This document shows, in pieces, positions 1-5,834 of a stretch of 11,970 bases of DNA. The translations under genes were made by a program, and so were the position numbers. The DNA is from Candidatus Hydrogenedentota bacterium. Lineage in GTDB: Bacteria > Hydrogenedentota > Hydrogenedentia > Hydrogenedentales > SLHB01. Positions within the stretch are counted from its first letter, which is position 1. Every line of letters starts with the position of its first letter. Location of the stretch: NCBI GenBank assembly GCA_003557825.1, contig PWNM01000619.1:1-11970 (forward strand). The letters run 5' to 3'. The notes under the pieces were generated by a model that saw only the letters and a list, made by a program, of their open reading frames with translations, had not been told where the DNA came from and searched no databases.

Positions 1-1
1 C

Positions 2-313
2 CTCATTCGCAAGCCTCCAGCCGAACCGTCTCCTGTACCGGCAGATTCTTCGCCCGAGGAGATTCGGGCGATCCTCACTGAATGCCGTACGCGACGCATG
101 GAAGGGGCATACTACGACTTCTACAACACCCTGGCCCGCGCGGCCGGGTTGATAACATCCGAGACCAGCGAACTAACGCAACTGCTCCGCGCACGCGCTC
201 AGGAAATCGGCTACGGTGGCGCCCACCCGACCCCCGATGACATGGAAGGCCACCTACGCGAGGTGGAACAGACGTTCAAAGCGTCGAGCGGAAATGCAGC
301 GACGGGGAAATAG
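2..313 (+). CDS. C-terminal fragment of an unrecognised protein
   Basis: The frame is open from the left edge to the TAG at 311-313, giving about 103 residues. The first in-frame ATG at 98 is probably internal, because the upstream codons read as normal protein. The fragment starts with a Pro/Ala-rich linker and continues as a predicted helical domain containing YYDFYNTLARAAGLI, then a Leu/Arg-rich helix, a YGG turn and a last helix ending in VEQTF. This helix pattern resembles the small cytoplasmic helical domain at the C-terminus of BatD-like proteins, but the match is by eye and weak, so no function is assigned. It lies on the same strand, 96 bases before moxR. The terminator-like hairpin in the gap suggests it belongs to a preceding transcript. 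Confidence 0.6.
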   Translation, partial: LIRKPPAEPSPVPADSSPEEIRAILTECRTRRMEGAYYDFYNTLARAAGLITSETSELTQLLRARAQEIGYGGAHPTPDDMEGHLREVEQTFKASSGNAATGK

Positions 314-342
314 TTGCATTTTGATAACATGAAGGGTATATA
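314..342 (+). promoter_or_regulatory. Candidate sigma70-type promoter for the moxR operon
   Basis: TTGCAT at 314-319 (4 of 6 to the -35 consensus) lies 17 bases before TATATA at 337-342 (4 of 6 to the -10 consensus). It starts directly after the stop codon of the preceding gene, in the most AT-rich stretch near the start of the cluster. Transcription would begin near 349 and leave a leader of about 60 bases before the moxR start. It is the only gap before moxR, but the match is moderate and the organism's sigma factors are unknown. Confidence 0.4.
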
Positions 343-352
343 TCATCCCTTT
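331..352. repeat. Small inverted repeat over the -10 region, possible operator
   Basis: GAAGGG at 331-336 faces CCCTTT at 347-352. Five of the six positions are complementary and the outer one would be a G-U pair in RNA. The 10-base spacer contains the candidate -10 box, the geometry of an operator, but a repeat this short can arise by chance. Confidence 0.25.
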
Positions 353-360
353 GCAGGCGC

Positions 361-388
361 AAAAAGGTCTCGTTTGAGGCCTTTCTTT
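361..388 (+). terminator. Terminator-like hairpin in the moxR leader
   Basis: Bases 363-371 (AAAGGTCTC) can pair with 376-384 (GAGGCCTTT) over nine positions, including one G-U pair, around the four-base loop GTTT. An A-run (361-365) precedes the stem, and a short T-rich tail (CTTTGTGT) follows. This fits a weak intrinsic terminator for the preceding gene. If the promoter at 314-342 is real, the hairpin lies inside the moxR leader, ending 10 bases before the Shine-Dalgarno site, and could act as an attenuator or RNA-stabilising element. The stem is only moderately GC-rich and the T tract is interrupted. Confidence 0.45.
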
Positions 389-409
389 GTGTATGGAGGA
401 GCATAGTAG

Positions 410-1396
410 ATGAACGCAACGGTAGAAACGATCCGCAAGCATGTGGAGGCCCAGTCCCAATTTGTGGCCAAACTGCGGAGCGAAATCGGCAAGGTCATTG
501 TGGGCCAGCAGTACATGATCGACCGGTTATTGGTCGGAATTCTCGCCAACGGCCATGTACTCATCGAAGGCGTGCCCGGACTGGCCAAGACCACGGCAGT
601 TAAGGCCCTCGCCGATGCCATCGACTGCCAGTTCAGCCGTATCCAGTTTACACCCGATCTCCTCCCCGCCGACCTTATCGGTACTTTGATCTATATGCCG
701 AAAGACGGCGAATTCACGACCAAGAAAGGACCGATTTTCGGCAACATCATCCTGGCCGACGAGATCAACCGGGCTCCGGCCAAAGTGCAGAGCGCCCTAC
801 TCGAAGCCATGCAGGAACGCCAGGTCACCATTGGGGAATCCACCTTTCCCCTTGATGCGCCCTTCATGGTACTCGCCACGCAAAACCCCATCGAGCAGGA
901 AGGTACCTATCCCTTGCCGGAGGCCCAAGTAGACCGGTTTATGCTGAAACTCAAAGTGACGTACCCCAGCAAAGCCGAAGAACGGGATATCATGGACCGG
1001 GTGGACCTGTTGCATCAGACCACCCTGAACGCGGTCGTCGGACGGGACGAGATCCTGCGCGCCCGCGAGTTGGTCAACCAAATCTATGTGGACGATAAGG
1101 CAAAAAACTATATCGTAGACATTGTCCAGGCAACACGTCATCCCGAGGCGTTTGGACTCAACATCCGCCACCTGATCGAGTACGGCGCATCGCCAAGGGC
1201 GACGATCTACCTGCAACAAGCGGCCCGGGCCCAGGCGTTTCTCCAAGGCGAGGGGAATGTGTTCCCGAATGACGTAAAACAAGTGGCGATGGATATCTTG
1301 CGCCATCGTGTGATTGTGACCTACGAAGCCGAGGCTGAGAATCTAACGAGTGAAGATATTGTCCGTAAGATCCTCGAAACCGTCCCCGTGCCGTAG
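410..1396 (+). CDS. moxR: MoxR-family AAA+ ATPase
   Basis: This 328-residue protein is a cytoplasmic AAA+ ATPase of the MoxR family, generally viewed as a chaperone or remodelling motor for partner VWA proteins. Visible motifs are Walker A GVPGLAKT (54-61), Walker B IILADE (113-118) followed by the family-typical INRAP and LLEAMQE, sensor 1 ATQNP (156-160), the PLPEAQVDRF segment (168-177) with the probable arginine finger, and sensor 2 GASPRA (259-264). Length is normal for the family. The ATG has a strong Shine-Dalgarno site, GGAGGA at 395-400, nine bases upstream. It is the first gene of the Bat cluster. Its natural partner, the DUF58 protein, is displaced by the inserted cassette that begins immediately after its TAG stop. 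No missing catalytic residue is seen. Confidence 0.95.
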   Translation: MNATVETIRKHVEAQSQFVAKLRSEIGKVIVGQQYMIDRLLVGILANGHVLIEGVPGLAKTTAVKALADAIDCQFSRIQFTPDLLPADLIGTLIYMPKDGEFTTKKGPIFGNIILADEINRAPAKVQSALLEAMQERQVTIGESTFPLDAPFMVLATQNPIEQEGTYPLPEAQVDRFMLKLKVTYPSKAEERDIMDRVDLLHQTTLNAVVGRDEILRARELVNQIYVDDKAKNYIVDIVQATRHPEAFGLNIRHLIEYGASPRATIYLQQAARAQAFLQGEGNVFPNDVKQVAMDILRHRVIVTYEAEAENLTSEDIVRKILETVPVP

Positions 1397-1400
1397 GTAA
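1396..1400 (+). repeat. GGTAA, possible left copy of a target duplication
   Basis: The bases GGTAA overlap the last base of the moxR stop codon and recur in direct orientation at 1963-1967, where the inverted repeat ends. A five-base match at both borders suggests a target-site duplication, but its exact limits overlap the repeat arms and chance cannot be excluded. Confidence 0.3.
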
Positions 1401-1436
1401 ACACAAAGACACAAAGAACGGAAAGAGTCACAAAGC
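1397..1436 (+). repeat. Left inverted-repeat arm with CACAAAG units
   Basis: This arm contains perfect CACAAAG units at 1402-1408, 1410-1416 and 1429-1435 and a degenerate unit CGGAAAG at 1419-1425. The unit starts are spaced 8, 9 and 10 bases apart. The arm is matched in inverted orientation by 1925-1964. The spacing is too short and irregular for a CRISPR array. Confidence 0.8.
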
Positions 1437-1462
1437 AAAAACACGGACTAAGAGTTTCGATT

Positions 1463-1906
1463 ATGAAGGGATACTCCAAGCAAAAGGATACATGGAAGCC
1501 GGTACGAAACGCCTTCAACCATGAATCCCAACAGATGGCGGACTGCGTTTCAAACAATATCATCGGCGCAGCGATCGAAGTTCACCGTGAACTGGGCCCC
1601 GGGCTCTTGGAATCAACATATGAACAGTGCTTGGCCCATGAACTGAAGCTAGGTGACATAAAGGTCCAACGGCAAGTTGATCTGCCTGTTGAATATAAGG
1701 GTATCAAGGCCGAGTGCGGTTACCGTTTGGACATGATAGTCGAAGACATGGTCTTGGTCGAATTGAAGGCAGTCGATGCAATTGCGCCCATCCATAAGGC
1801 GCAAGTTATGAAATATCTTCGGCATAGCCGGCTCTGGCTGGGACTTTTGATCAATTTCAACGTTCCGCTTCTGAAGGATGGGATTACGAGGCTTGTGTGC
1901 GGATGA
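1463..1906 (+). CDS. GxxExxY family protein, PD-(D/E)XK nuclease-like
   Basis: The 147-residue product carries the family signature G47-L-L-E50-S-T-Y53 within IIGAAIEVHRELGPGLLEST. It also has CGYRLDMIVED (D90) and VELKA (E100, K102) followed by Q114, the arrangement expected of the PD-(D/E)XK nuclease fold, and ends with the family-typical LINFNVPLLKDGI. The cellular role of this family is not established. The ATG at 1463 has only a weak AAGAG-type ribosome site. Homology seems to begin near residues 19-33; a segment reading NHES at 19-22 looks like the usual family start but is preceded by Phe, so the first 18-24 residues may be extra. ATG 1535 (Met25) is an alternative. It sits alone between inverted repeats and splits moxR from DUF58, so it is probably a passenger unrelated to the Bat system. 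Confidence 0.9.
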   Translation: MKGYSKQKDTWKPVRNAFNHESQQMADCVSNNIIGAAIEVHRELGPGLLESTYEQCLAHELKLGDIKVQRQVDLPVEYKGIKAECGYRLDMIVEDMVLVELKAVDAIAPIHKAQVMKYLRHSRLWLGLLINFNVPLLKDGITRLVCG

Positions 1907-1924
1907 AACGTCTAAGGTTACATA

Positions 1925-1964
1925 GCTTTGTGGATCTTTGTGCTCTTCGTTTCTCTGTGTTTGG
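1925..1964 (-). repeat. Right inverted-repeat arm with CACAAAG units
   Basis: Read on the minus strand, this arm contains perfect CACAAAG at 1926-1932 and 1936-1942 and the near copy CACAGAG at 1953-1959. A more degenerate unit lies at 1945-1951. The units fall at the same offsets as in the left arm, although different ones have decayed. Pairing with 1397-1436 is 30 of 40 positions. The arm ends just before the AAGG ribosome site (1966-1969) of the DUF58 gene. Confidence 0.8.
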
Positions 1965-1967
1965 TAA
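1963..1967 (+). repeat. GGTAA, possible right copy of a target duplication
   Basis: This direct copy of the GGTAA at 1396-1400 lies at the outer edge of the right arm. Removing the cassette together with one copy would leave moxR and the DUF58 gene about 13 bases apart, the spacing expected in this compact operon. Confidence 0.3.
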
Positions 1968-1976
1968 GGTTGGGTC

Positions 1977-2855
1977 ATGATACCGCAAGAAGTAATGCAG
2001 CAAATTCGACGGATTCAGATCCGCACGAGCCATGTGGTGAACGACCTGTTGGCAGGGCAGTACGAGTCCGTGTTCAAGGGCCAGGGGATGGAGTTCAAAG
2101 AGGTCCGCGAATACGTGCCGGGCGACGACATCCGTATGATCGACTGGAACGTGACAGCGCGGACGGGCCATCCCCATGTCAAACTGCTGGCCGAGGAACG
2201 GGAGCTCACGGTTATGCTCCTGGTGGACATGAGCGGCTCGGGGCGGTTCGGCAGCGTGAGCCGGTTCAAGAACGAACTGGCAGCCGAGCTTTGCGCCGTG
2301 TTGGCCATCTCCGCCATTCGGAATAACGACAAGGTAGGATTGCTCATCTTCACCGACGATGTCGAACTCTTCGTGCCTCCCAGCAAAGGCCGCCAGCATG
2401 TGCTTCGGGTTATCCGCGAGGTATTGTATTTCGAACCCAAAGGCCGCCGAACCAATATCCCGGCCGCCTTGTTTTATATGAACAACATCGTCAAACGCCG
2501 GGCCGTGACGTTTCTCGTATCCGATTTTCTGGCGGACAATTTCGAGGCGCCCTTACGGGTCGCCAATCAACGGCATGATCTCATCGCCGTAGTGGTTACA
2601 GACCCGCGCGAAGAAAGTTTGCCGAATGTCGGCCTGGTATCGGTCCGGGATGCCGAATCCGGAAACGAGACGCTCGTGGATACAAGCGACCCCCATGTCC
2701 GCAAGGAGTACGAACGGATGGCGGCAGAACGGGCCGGCTTTCGCGACAAGGCCTTGCGACGCGCGCGGGTGGACGCTATCAACGTCCGGACGGACCGTCC
2801 ATACATCCCTGAGCTGTACCGGTTTTTCCGTATGCGGGAGCGACGATCGGCATAG
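1977..2855 (+). CDS. DUF58 / VWA-like domain protein
   Basis: This 292-residue cytoplasmic protein is the standard partner encoded next to moxR. The N-terminal DUF58 signature is clear: GQGMEFKEVREYVPGDDIR followed by IDWNVTAR (about residues 35-62). It leads into a VWA-like fold whose MIDAS metal site is visible as D84-M-S86-G-S88, with T159 in RRTN and D183 in VSDF. No transmembrane helix is seen. The ATG lies seven bases after AAGG (1966-1969), just outside the right border of the inserted cassette, so its start signals survived the insertion. Its transcription now has to pass through the cassette or start within it. Function is inferred from family: a VWA adaptor acted on by MoxR. Confidence 0.93.
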   Translation: MIPQEVMQQIRRIQIRTSHVVNDLLAGQYESVFKGQGMEFKEVREYVPGDDIRMIDWNVTARTGHPHVKLLAEERELTVMLLVDMSGSGRFGSVSRFKNELAAELCAVLAISAIRNNDKVGLLIFTDDVELFVPPSKGRQHVLRVIREVLYFEPKGRRTNIPAALFYMNNIVKRRAVTFLVSDFLADNFEAPLRVANQRHDLIAVVVTDPREESLPNVGLVSVRDAESGNETLVDTSDPHVRKEYERMAAERAGFRDKALRRARVDAINVRTDRPYIPELYRFFRMRERRSA

Positions 2856-2869
2856 GTAATTAGTACCGA

Positions 2870-3823
2870 ATGAGCAACGAAACACCAGAACGGCTACAAC
2901 GATTTCGAGACGAATCGGCTGCTATGGCCCGTGGCCGATGGCGGGGAATCGTGCTATTTGTTTGTGTTGGAATTGCGGGCATGGCGATTGGGGCTATGGC
3001 CGTGGCCATACTGTTTCAAGAAGACAGGGAAGCCAACCCCACGGGCGGAATGGCGCCAGAGCAATGGTTGCAGTTGGCCGTGCGCCTCGAACAAAGGGGC
3101 CTGCCCGAAGAGGCCCTTGACGCCTACCGCATCTACCTGGACCGGGCCCCGCTCGACAATGCGGCCCGGGCGCGAGTATGCCTCAACGTCGCGAAACTGG
3201 CCTACGATGCCGAACGGTATGCCGAAGCACTGGTGTTTTTACACCAGGCCGATCTACTCGATGCCCAGGGCACGTTGAAAGGCGATACCAATCCCCTGAT
3301 TGTGGGGGCATTGGAGCGCCTCGGTCGAACCGATGATCTACGCCGCGAACTGCGCGCCCAAACCGATCCAGGAACAACCCCGGCGCTGGAGGAAGACGAT
3401 TCTGTCGTGTTGGCCGAATTTGGTGACCAAACGATTACGATGGCAGAGTTCGAGGAAAAACTCGCAGGCCTCCCCCCCGCGCTCCGAGAGCATGGCGACA
3501 CGCCCGAAGGTCGCAGGGACCTGTTGCGCAACATGGTAGCAGAACGGCTCCTTATCGAACGGGCCTATCGGCTCGGGTACGACGAAGATCCGGCCATTCA
3601 GCAACAGCTTGATGACATGCGAGACGCTCTGGTGGTGCAACGACTGCTCCGTTCGGCACTGGAAGATACCGATGACGATAAACCCGATACGACGGACGAA
3701 CCGCACTTAGGGATGCTTGGGACCCAAACGGAACACGAACGTATCCGCGACCTGTTCGTCAACACCCTCGAAACCCGGGATATCCGATTCTATCCGGAAC
3801 GCTTGGAGGAGATGACGCCATGA
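2870..3823 (+). CDS. Membrane-anchored TPR protein with SurA/PpiC-like core lacking the isomerase domain
   Basis: This 317-residue protein has a charged N-terminus, one transmembrane helix (about 26-49) and a helical region with TPR character (about 64-130; note the EEALDAYRIYLDRAP segment). A segment at about 178-265 then resembles the N-terminal domain of SurA/PpiC chaperones: VVLAEFGDQTITMAEFEEKL, a proline-rich turn, then LLRNMVAERLLIERAYRLG. An acidic linker follows, and the protein ends with RIRDLFVNTLETRDIRFYPE, which resembles the last helix and strand of parvulin-type chaperones. No parvulin isomerase domain lies between, so it may be a periplasmic holdase that assists the Bat proteins. 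It starts 14 bases after DUF58 with a weak ribosome site, and its stop overlaps the next start by four bases. The SurA assignment is from pattern only. Confidence 0.8.
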   Translation: MSNETPERLQRFRDESAAMARGRWRGIVLFVCVGIAGMAIGAMAVAILFQEDREANPTGGMAPEQWLQLAVRLEQRGLPEEALDAYRIYLDRAPLDNAARARVCLNVAKLAYDAERYAEALVFLHQADLLDAQGTLKGDTNPLIVGALERLGRTDDLRRELRAQTDPGTTPALEEDDSVVLAEFGDQTITMAEFEEKLAGLPPALREHGDTPEGRRDLLRNMVAERLLIERAYRLGYDEDPAIQQQLDDMRDALVVQRLLRSALEDTDDDKPDTTDEPHLGMLGTQTEHERIRDLFVNTLETRDIRFYPERLEEMTP

Positions 3824-4731
3824 TGGGAGTACTGGTCTGTCTCGCTGCAGCGTTGCCTGGAACGGTGGATGTCACGGTGGGACTCGAACCGCCGGAGATA
3901 CCGTTCCATCGGACCGCCCAGATGACCATATCCATCGAAGCGCCGTCAGACATGCCTCTAGAATGGCCGGATATCAGCCATATCGCCCGAGGGCTCTCGG
4001 TGGCCGGCCCCATCCGCACGGTTCAGAACGAACAGACCAACAACGGACGGACCCGCATCACACGGGCCTATGAACTCGATGCCATTTGGACCGGCGACTA
4101 TCCCCTGGGGCCCATCACCGTGCGCTACGGCAACGACGCATCCGTGTCCGTCGTTGCGCCGATGCTCCGCGTCCGCGATCTCACCGCCGAGGAAGAGGCG
4201 GCTGCACTGCGTTTTGCACCCCATGCCGGACCTATCCTTCCACGTTATCCATTTTTGGAGACCTGGTGGTTCCGAATCGCCGGGGCGGCGGCCATCGCAG
4301 CGGCGCTATGGGGATTATTCCATTGGTGGAGGAAACGACCCCGCGTTCCCAAGCCAGTTCGTCCGCGGCCCGCATGGGAAATAGCCTATGATCGAATCCG
4401 AGAACTGGACGCAAAGCAGCTCCCCGAGCGGGGGGCCTATGGGCCTTATTATGTCGAGTTATCCTCTATTGTGCGACACTATATTGAAGACCGGTTCAGC
4501 CTCCGAGCTCCGGAACAAACCACTCAGGAATTCCTCTATGTGGCGGCCCAGAGCGGTCTACTGAATCCTGATCACCAAAAGCTCCTGGCACGATTTCTGC
4601 GCCACTCTGACCGGGTGAAATTCGCCCGTTACCAGCCGACGGTCAACGAAATGGAACACAGCATGGCCGATGTGCTGCGTTTCATCGATGAAACCATTCC
4701 CGCTCAACAACCGAAGGAAGCGGTGGCATGA
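3820..4731 (+). CDS. Short BatD-like membrane protein (DUF4381-like)
   Basis: The 303-residue product has a hydrophobic N-terminus resembling a short signal peptide (1-16). A periplasmic beta-rich domain follows (about 17-120, with the YPLGPITVRYG pattern typical of BatD-like strands). One transmembrane helix lies at about 151-170, then a basic stretch and a helical cytoplasmic domain (about 184-295) containing YYVELSSIVRHYIEDRF. This matches the topology of short BatD/DUF4381-type proteins found in moxR-VWA operons. Translation is coupled to the previous gene by an ATGA overlap. A good ribosome site, GGAGGA (3805-3810), lies nine bases upstream, and a second ATG follows directly, so initiation could occur at either. 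It probably works with BatA and BatB in the inner membrane. The family label is confident at the topology level and less so by name. Confidence 0.82.
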   Translation: MMGVLVCLAAALPGTVDVTVGLEPPEIPFHRTAQMTISIEAPSDMPLEWPDISHIARGLSVAGPIRTVQNEQTNNGRTRITRAYELDAIWTGDYPLGPITVRYGNDASVSVVAPMLRVRDLTAEEEAAALRFAPHAGPILPRYPFLETWWFRIAGAAAIAAALWGLFHWWRKRPRVPKPVRPRPAWEIAYDRIRELDAKQLPERGAYGPYYVELSSIVRHYIEDRFSLRAPEQTTQEFLYVAAQSGLLNPDHQKLLARFLRHSDRVKFARYQPTVNEMEHSMADVLRFIDETIPAQQPKEAVA

Positions 4732-5783
4732 TGGGTTGGCTGTCCATATTCCAATTCGAGCGGCTCATGCATCCCTGGGCGCTGGTACTACTGGTGGGCG
4801 TCATCGCCCTCCTGCTCATCGAACTCATCCACCGTCCGGCCGGAGTCGTGTTGATCTCGACGGGCGATGTAATCGGACGAATTCGGCATCATCAGAAAGC
4901 GGCGCTCCGTCGCACTCCAGCCGTCTTGCGCGCTTTAGGATTGGGCCTGCTCGTGCTGGCCCTGGCTCGGCCTATGGTAGGCTTGCGTCCTCGCGTCCAG
5001 CGAACCGAGGTAGTCGACATCATGCTAACCCTCGACGTATCCGGAAGCATGAAGGCCCTCGACTTTCTTGAATATGGCGAACCCCGCGACCGACTTCATG
5101 TGAGCAAAGAATCGGTTCGGGATTTCATTGAACGACGCAAACTGCGCCGGGACGACCGTTTTGGCGTTGACCGCATGGGACTGATCCTGTATGCCGGCTA
5201 TGCCTGGACGCAAACGCCATTGACGTTGGACTATGCCATTCTTGAGCGCGATCTGGAAAATGCTCACATCGATGAGACGGACCCGGAGAAACGAGGTACA
5301 GCCATCGGTTCGGCCATAGGACTGGCCATGGCGCGATTGCTGCAATCGGAAGCGGAATCGAGGGTCATCGTCATGTTAACAGACGGCCGAAACAACCGAG
5401 GCGAACTGGATCCCATCACAGCGGCCCAAATTGCCGCCGACTATGGCATTCGAATATATACCGTCGGCGTAGGGACACGCGGCGATGTGCTTATCCCCCA
5501 ACAGACGGCATTTGGCGAACGACTGGTTCCGGCCCGTATACCCATTGACGACGACATGCTTCAGCGGATCGCCGACCTGACCGGCGGACGGTATTACCGA
5601 GTAACGGATACGGAGATGCTGTACGAGGCCTATGCCGAAATTGACGAACTCGAGACCACGGAAATCGAAATCGGCGACTACTACGAACACGAAGAAGGGT
5701 TCGCCCCGTGGGCGTTGGCAGGCATGCTACTCTTGGGCGGATCTATATTCAGCAGGCGCATGTGGTTTGACCCCATACCGTAG
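4728..5783 (+). CDS. batA: BatA-type VWA protein
   Basis: This 351-residue inner-membrane protein has two N-terminal helices (about 16-33 and 65-80) as in the aerotolerance regulator N-terminal domain. A VWA domain with a complete MIDAS follows: D103-V-S105-G-S107, T191 in GTAIG, and D219 in LTDG. A C-terminal helix lies at about 324-341. The stretch AWTQTPLTLDY (159-169) is typical of BatA/BatB. Metal-dependent binding of a partner protein is the expected role. The gene overlaps the preceding one by ATGA, and AAGGA (4714-4718) lies nine bases upstream. The first two codons are both ATG. It is distinguished from BatB by the classical DVSGSM motif, the GTAIG threonine and its upstream position. 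Confidence 0.92.
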   Translation: MMGWLSIFQFERLMHPWALVLLVGVIALLLIELIHRPAGVVLISTGDVIGRIRHHQKAALRRTPAVLRALGLGLLVLALARPMVGLRPRVQRTEVVDIMLTLDVSGSMKALDFLEYGEPRDRLHVSKESVRDFIERRKLRRDDRFGVDRMGLILYAGYAWTQTPLTLDYAILERDLENAHIDETDPEKRGTAIGSAIGLAMARLLQSEAESRVIVMLTDGRNNRGELDPITAAQIAADYGIRIYTVGVGTRGDVLIPQQTAFGERLVPARIPIDDDMLQRIADLTGGRYYRVTDTEMLYEAYAEIDELETTEIEIGDYYEHEEGFAPWALAGMLLLGGSIFSRRMWFDPIP

Positions 5784-5834
5784 GCGGATTGATTTGACCA
5801 TGCAACATCAACCAAACATCGCAGAGGAAGCGTA

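Larger units (their letters stand above)
1397..1964 (+). mobile_element. Inverted-repeat-bounded cassette carrying a GxxExxY gene
   Basis: The stretch between the moxR stop and the DUF58 start consists almost entirely of two facing imperfect repeats (1397-1436 and 1925-1964) and one gene. Aligned without gaps, the repeats match at 30 of 40 positions. By hand count the gene and its right border have about 50% GC, against about 60% in the first part of the DUF58 gene. GGTAA occurs at both outer edges (1396-1400 and 1963-1967) and may be a target duplication. No transposase is present, so movement would need help in trans or from the GxxExxY protein itself. The host operon is left intact: the cassette starts just after moxR and ends 12 bases before the next ATG. 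Calling it mobile is inference from structure and composition. Confidence 0.6.

Noticed and set aside
797..1306. Minus-strand open frame of 169 codons inside moxR
   Set aside because: It lies fully opposite a clear MoxR gene, has no recognisable motifs and no ribosome site, and is explained by codon bias of the plus-strand gene.
1397..1436. Repeated CACAAAG motif as a CRISPR array
   Set aside because: Units are seven bases with gaps of only one to three bases, and they recur in inverted orientation on the far side of one gene. There are no spacers or cas genes.
1884..2399. Minus-strand open frame of 171 codons across the cassette border and DUF58
   Set aside because: It crosses the inverted repeat and the antisense of conserved DUF58 motifs. 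No protein family is recognisable.
5784..5834. Internal promoter or terminator between batA and batB
   Set aside because: The 51-base gap shows a ribosome site but no convincing -35/-10 pair or hairpin.
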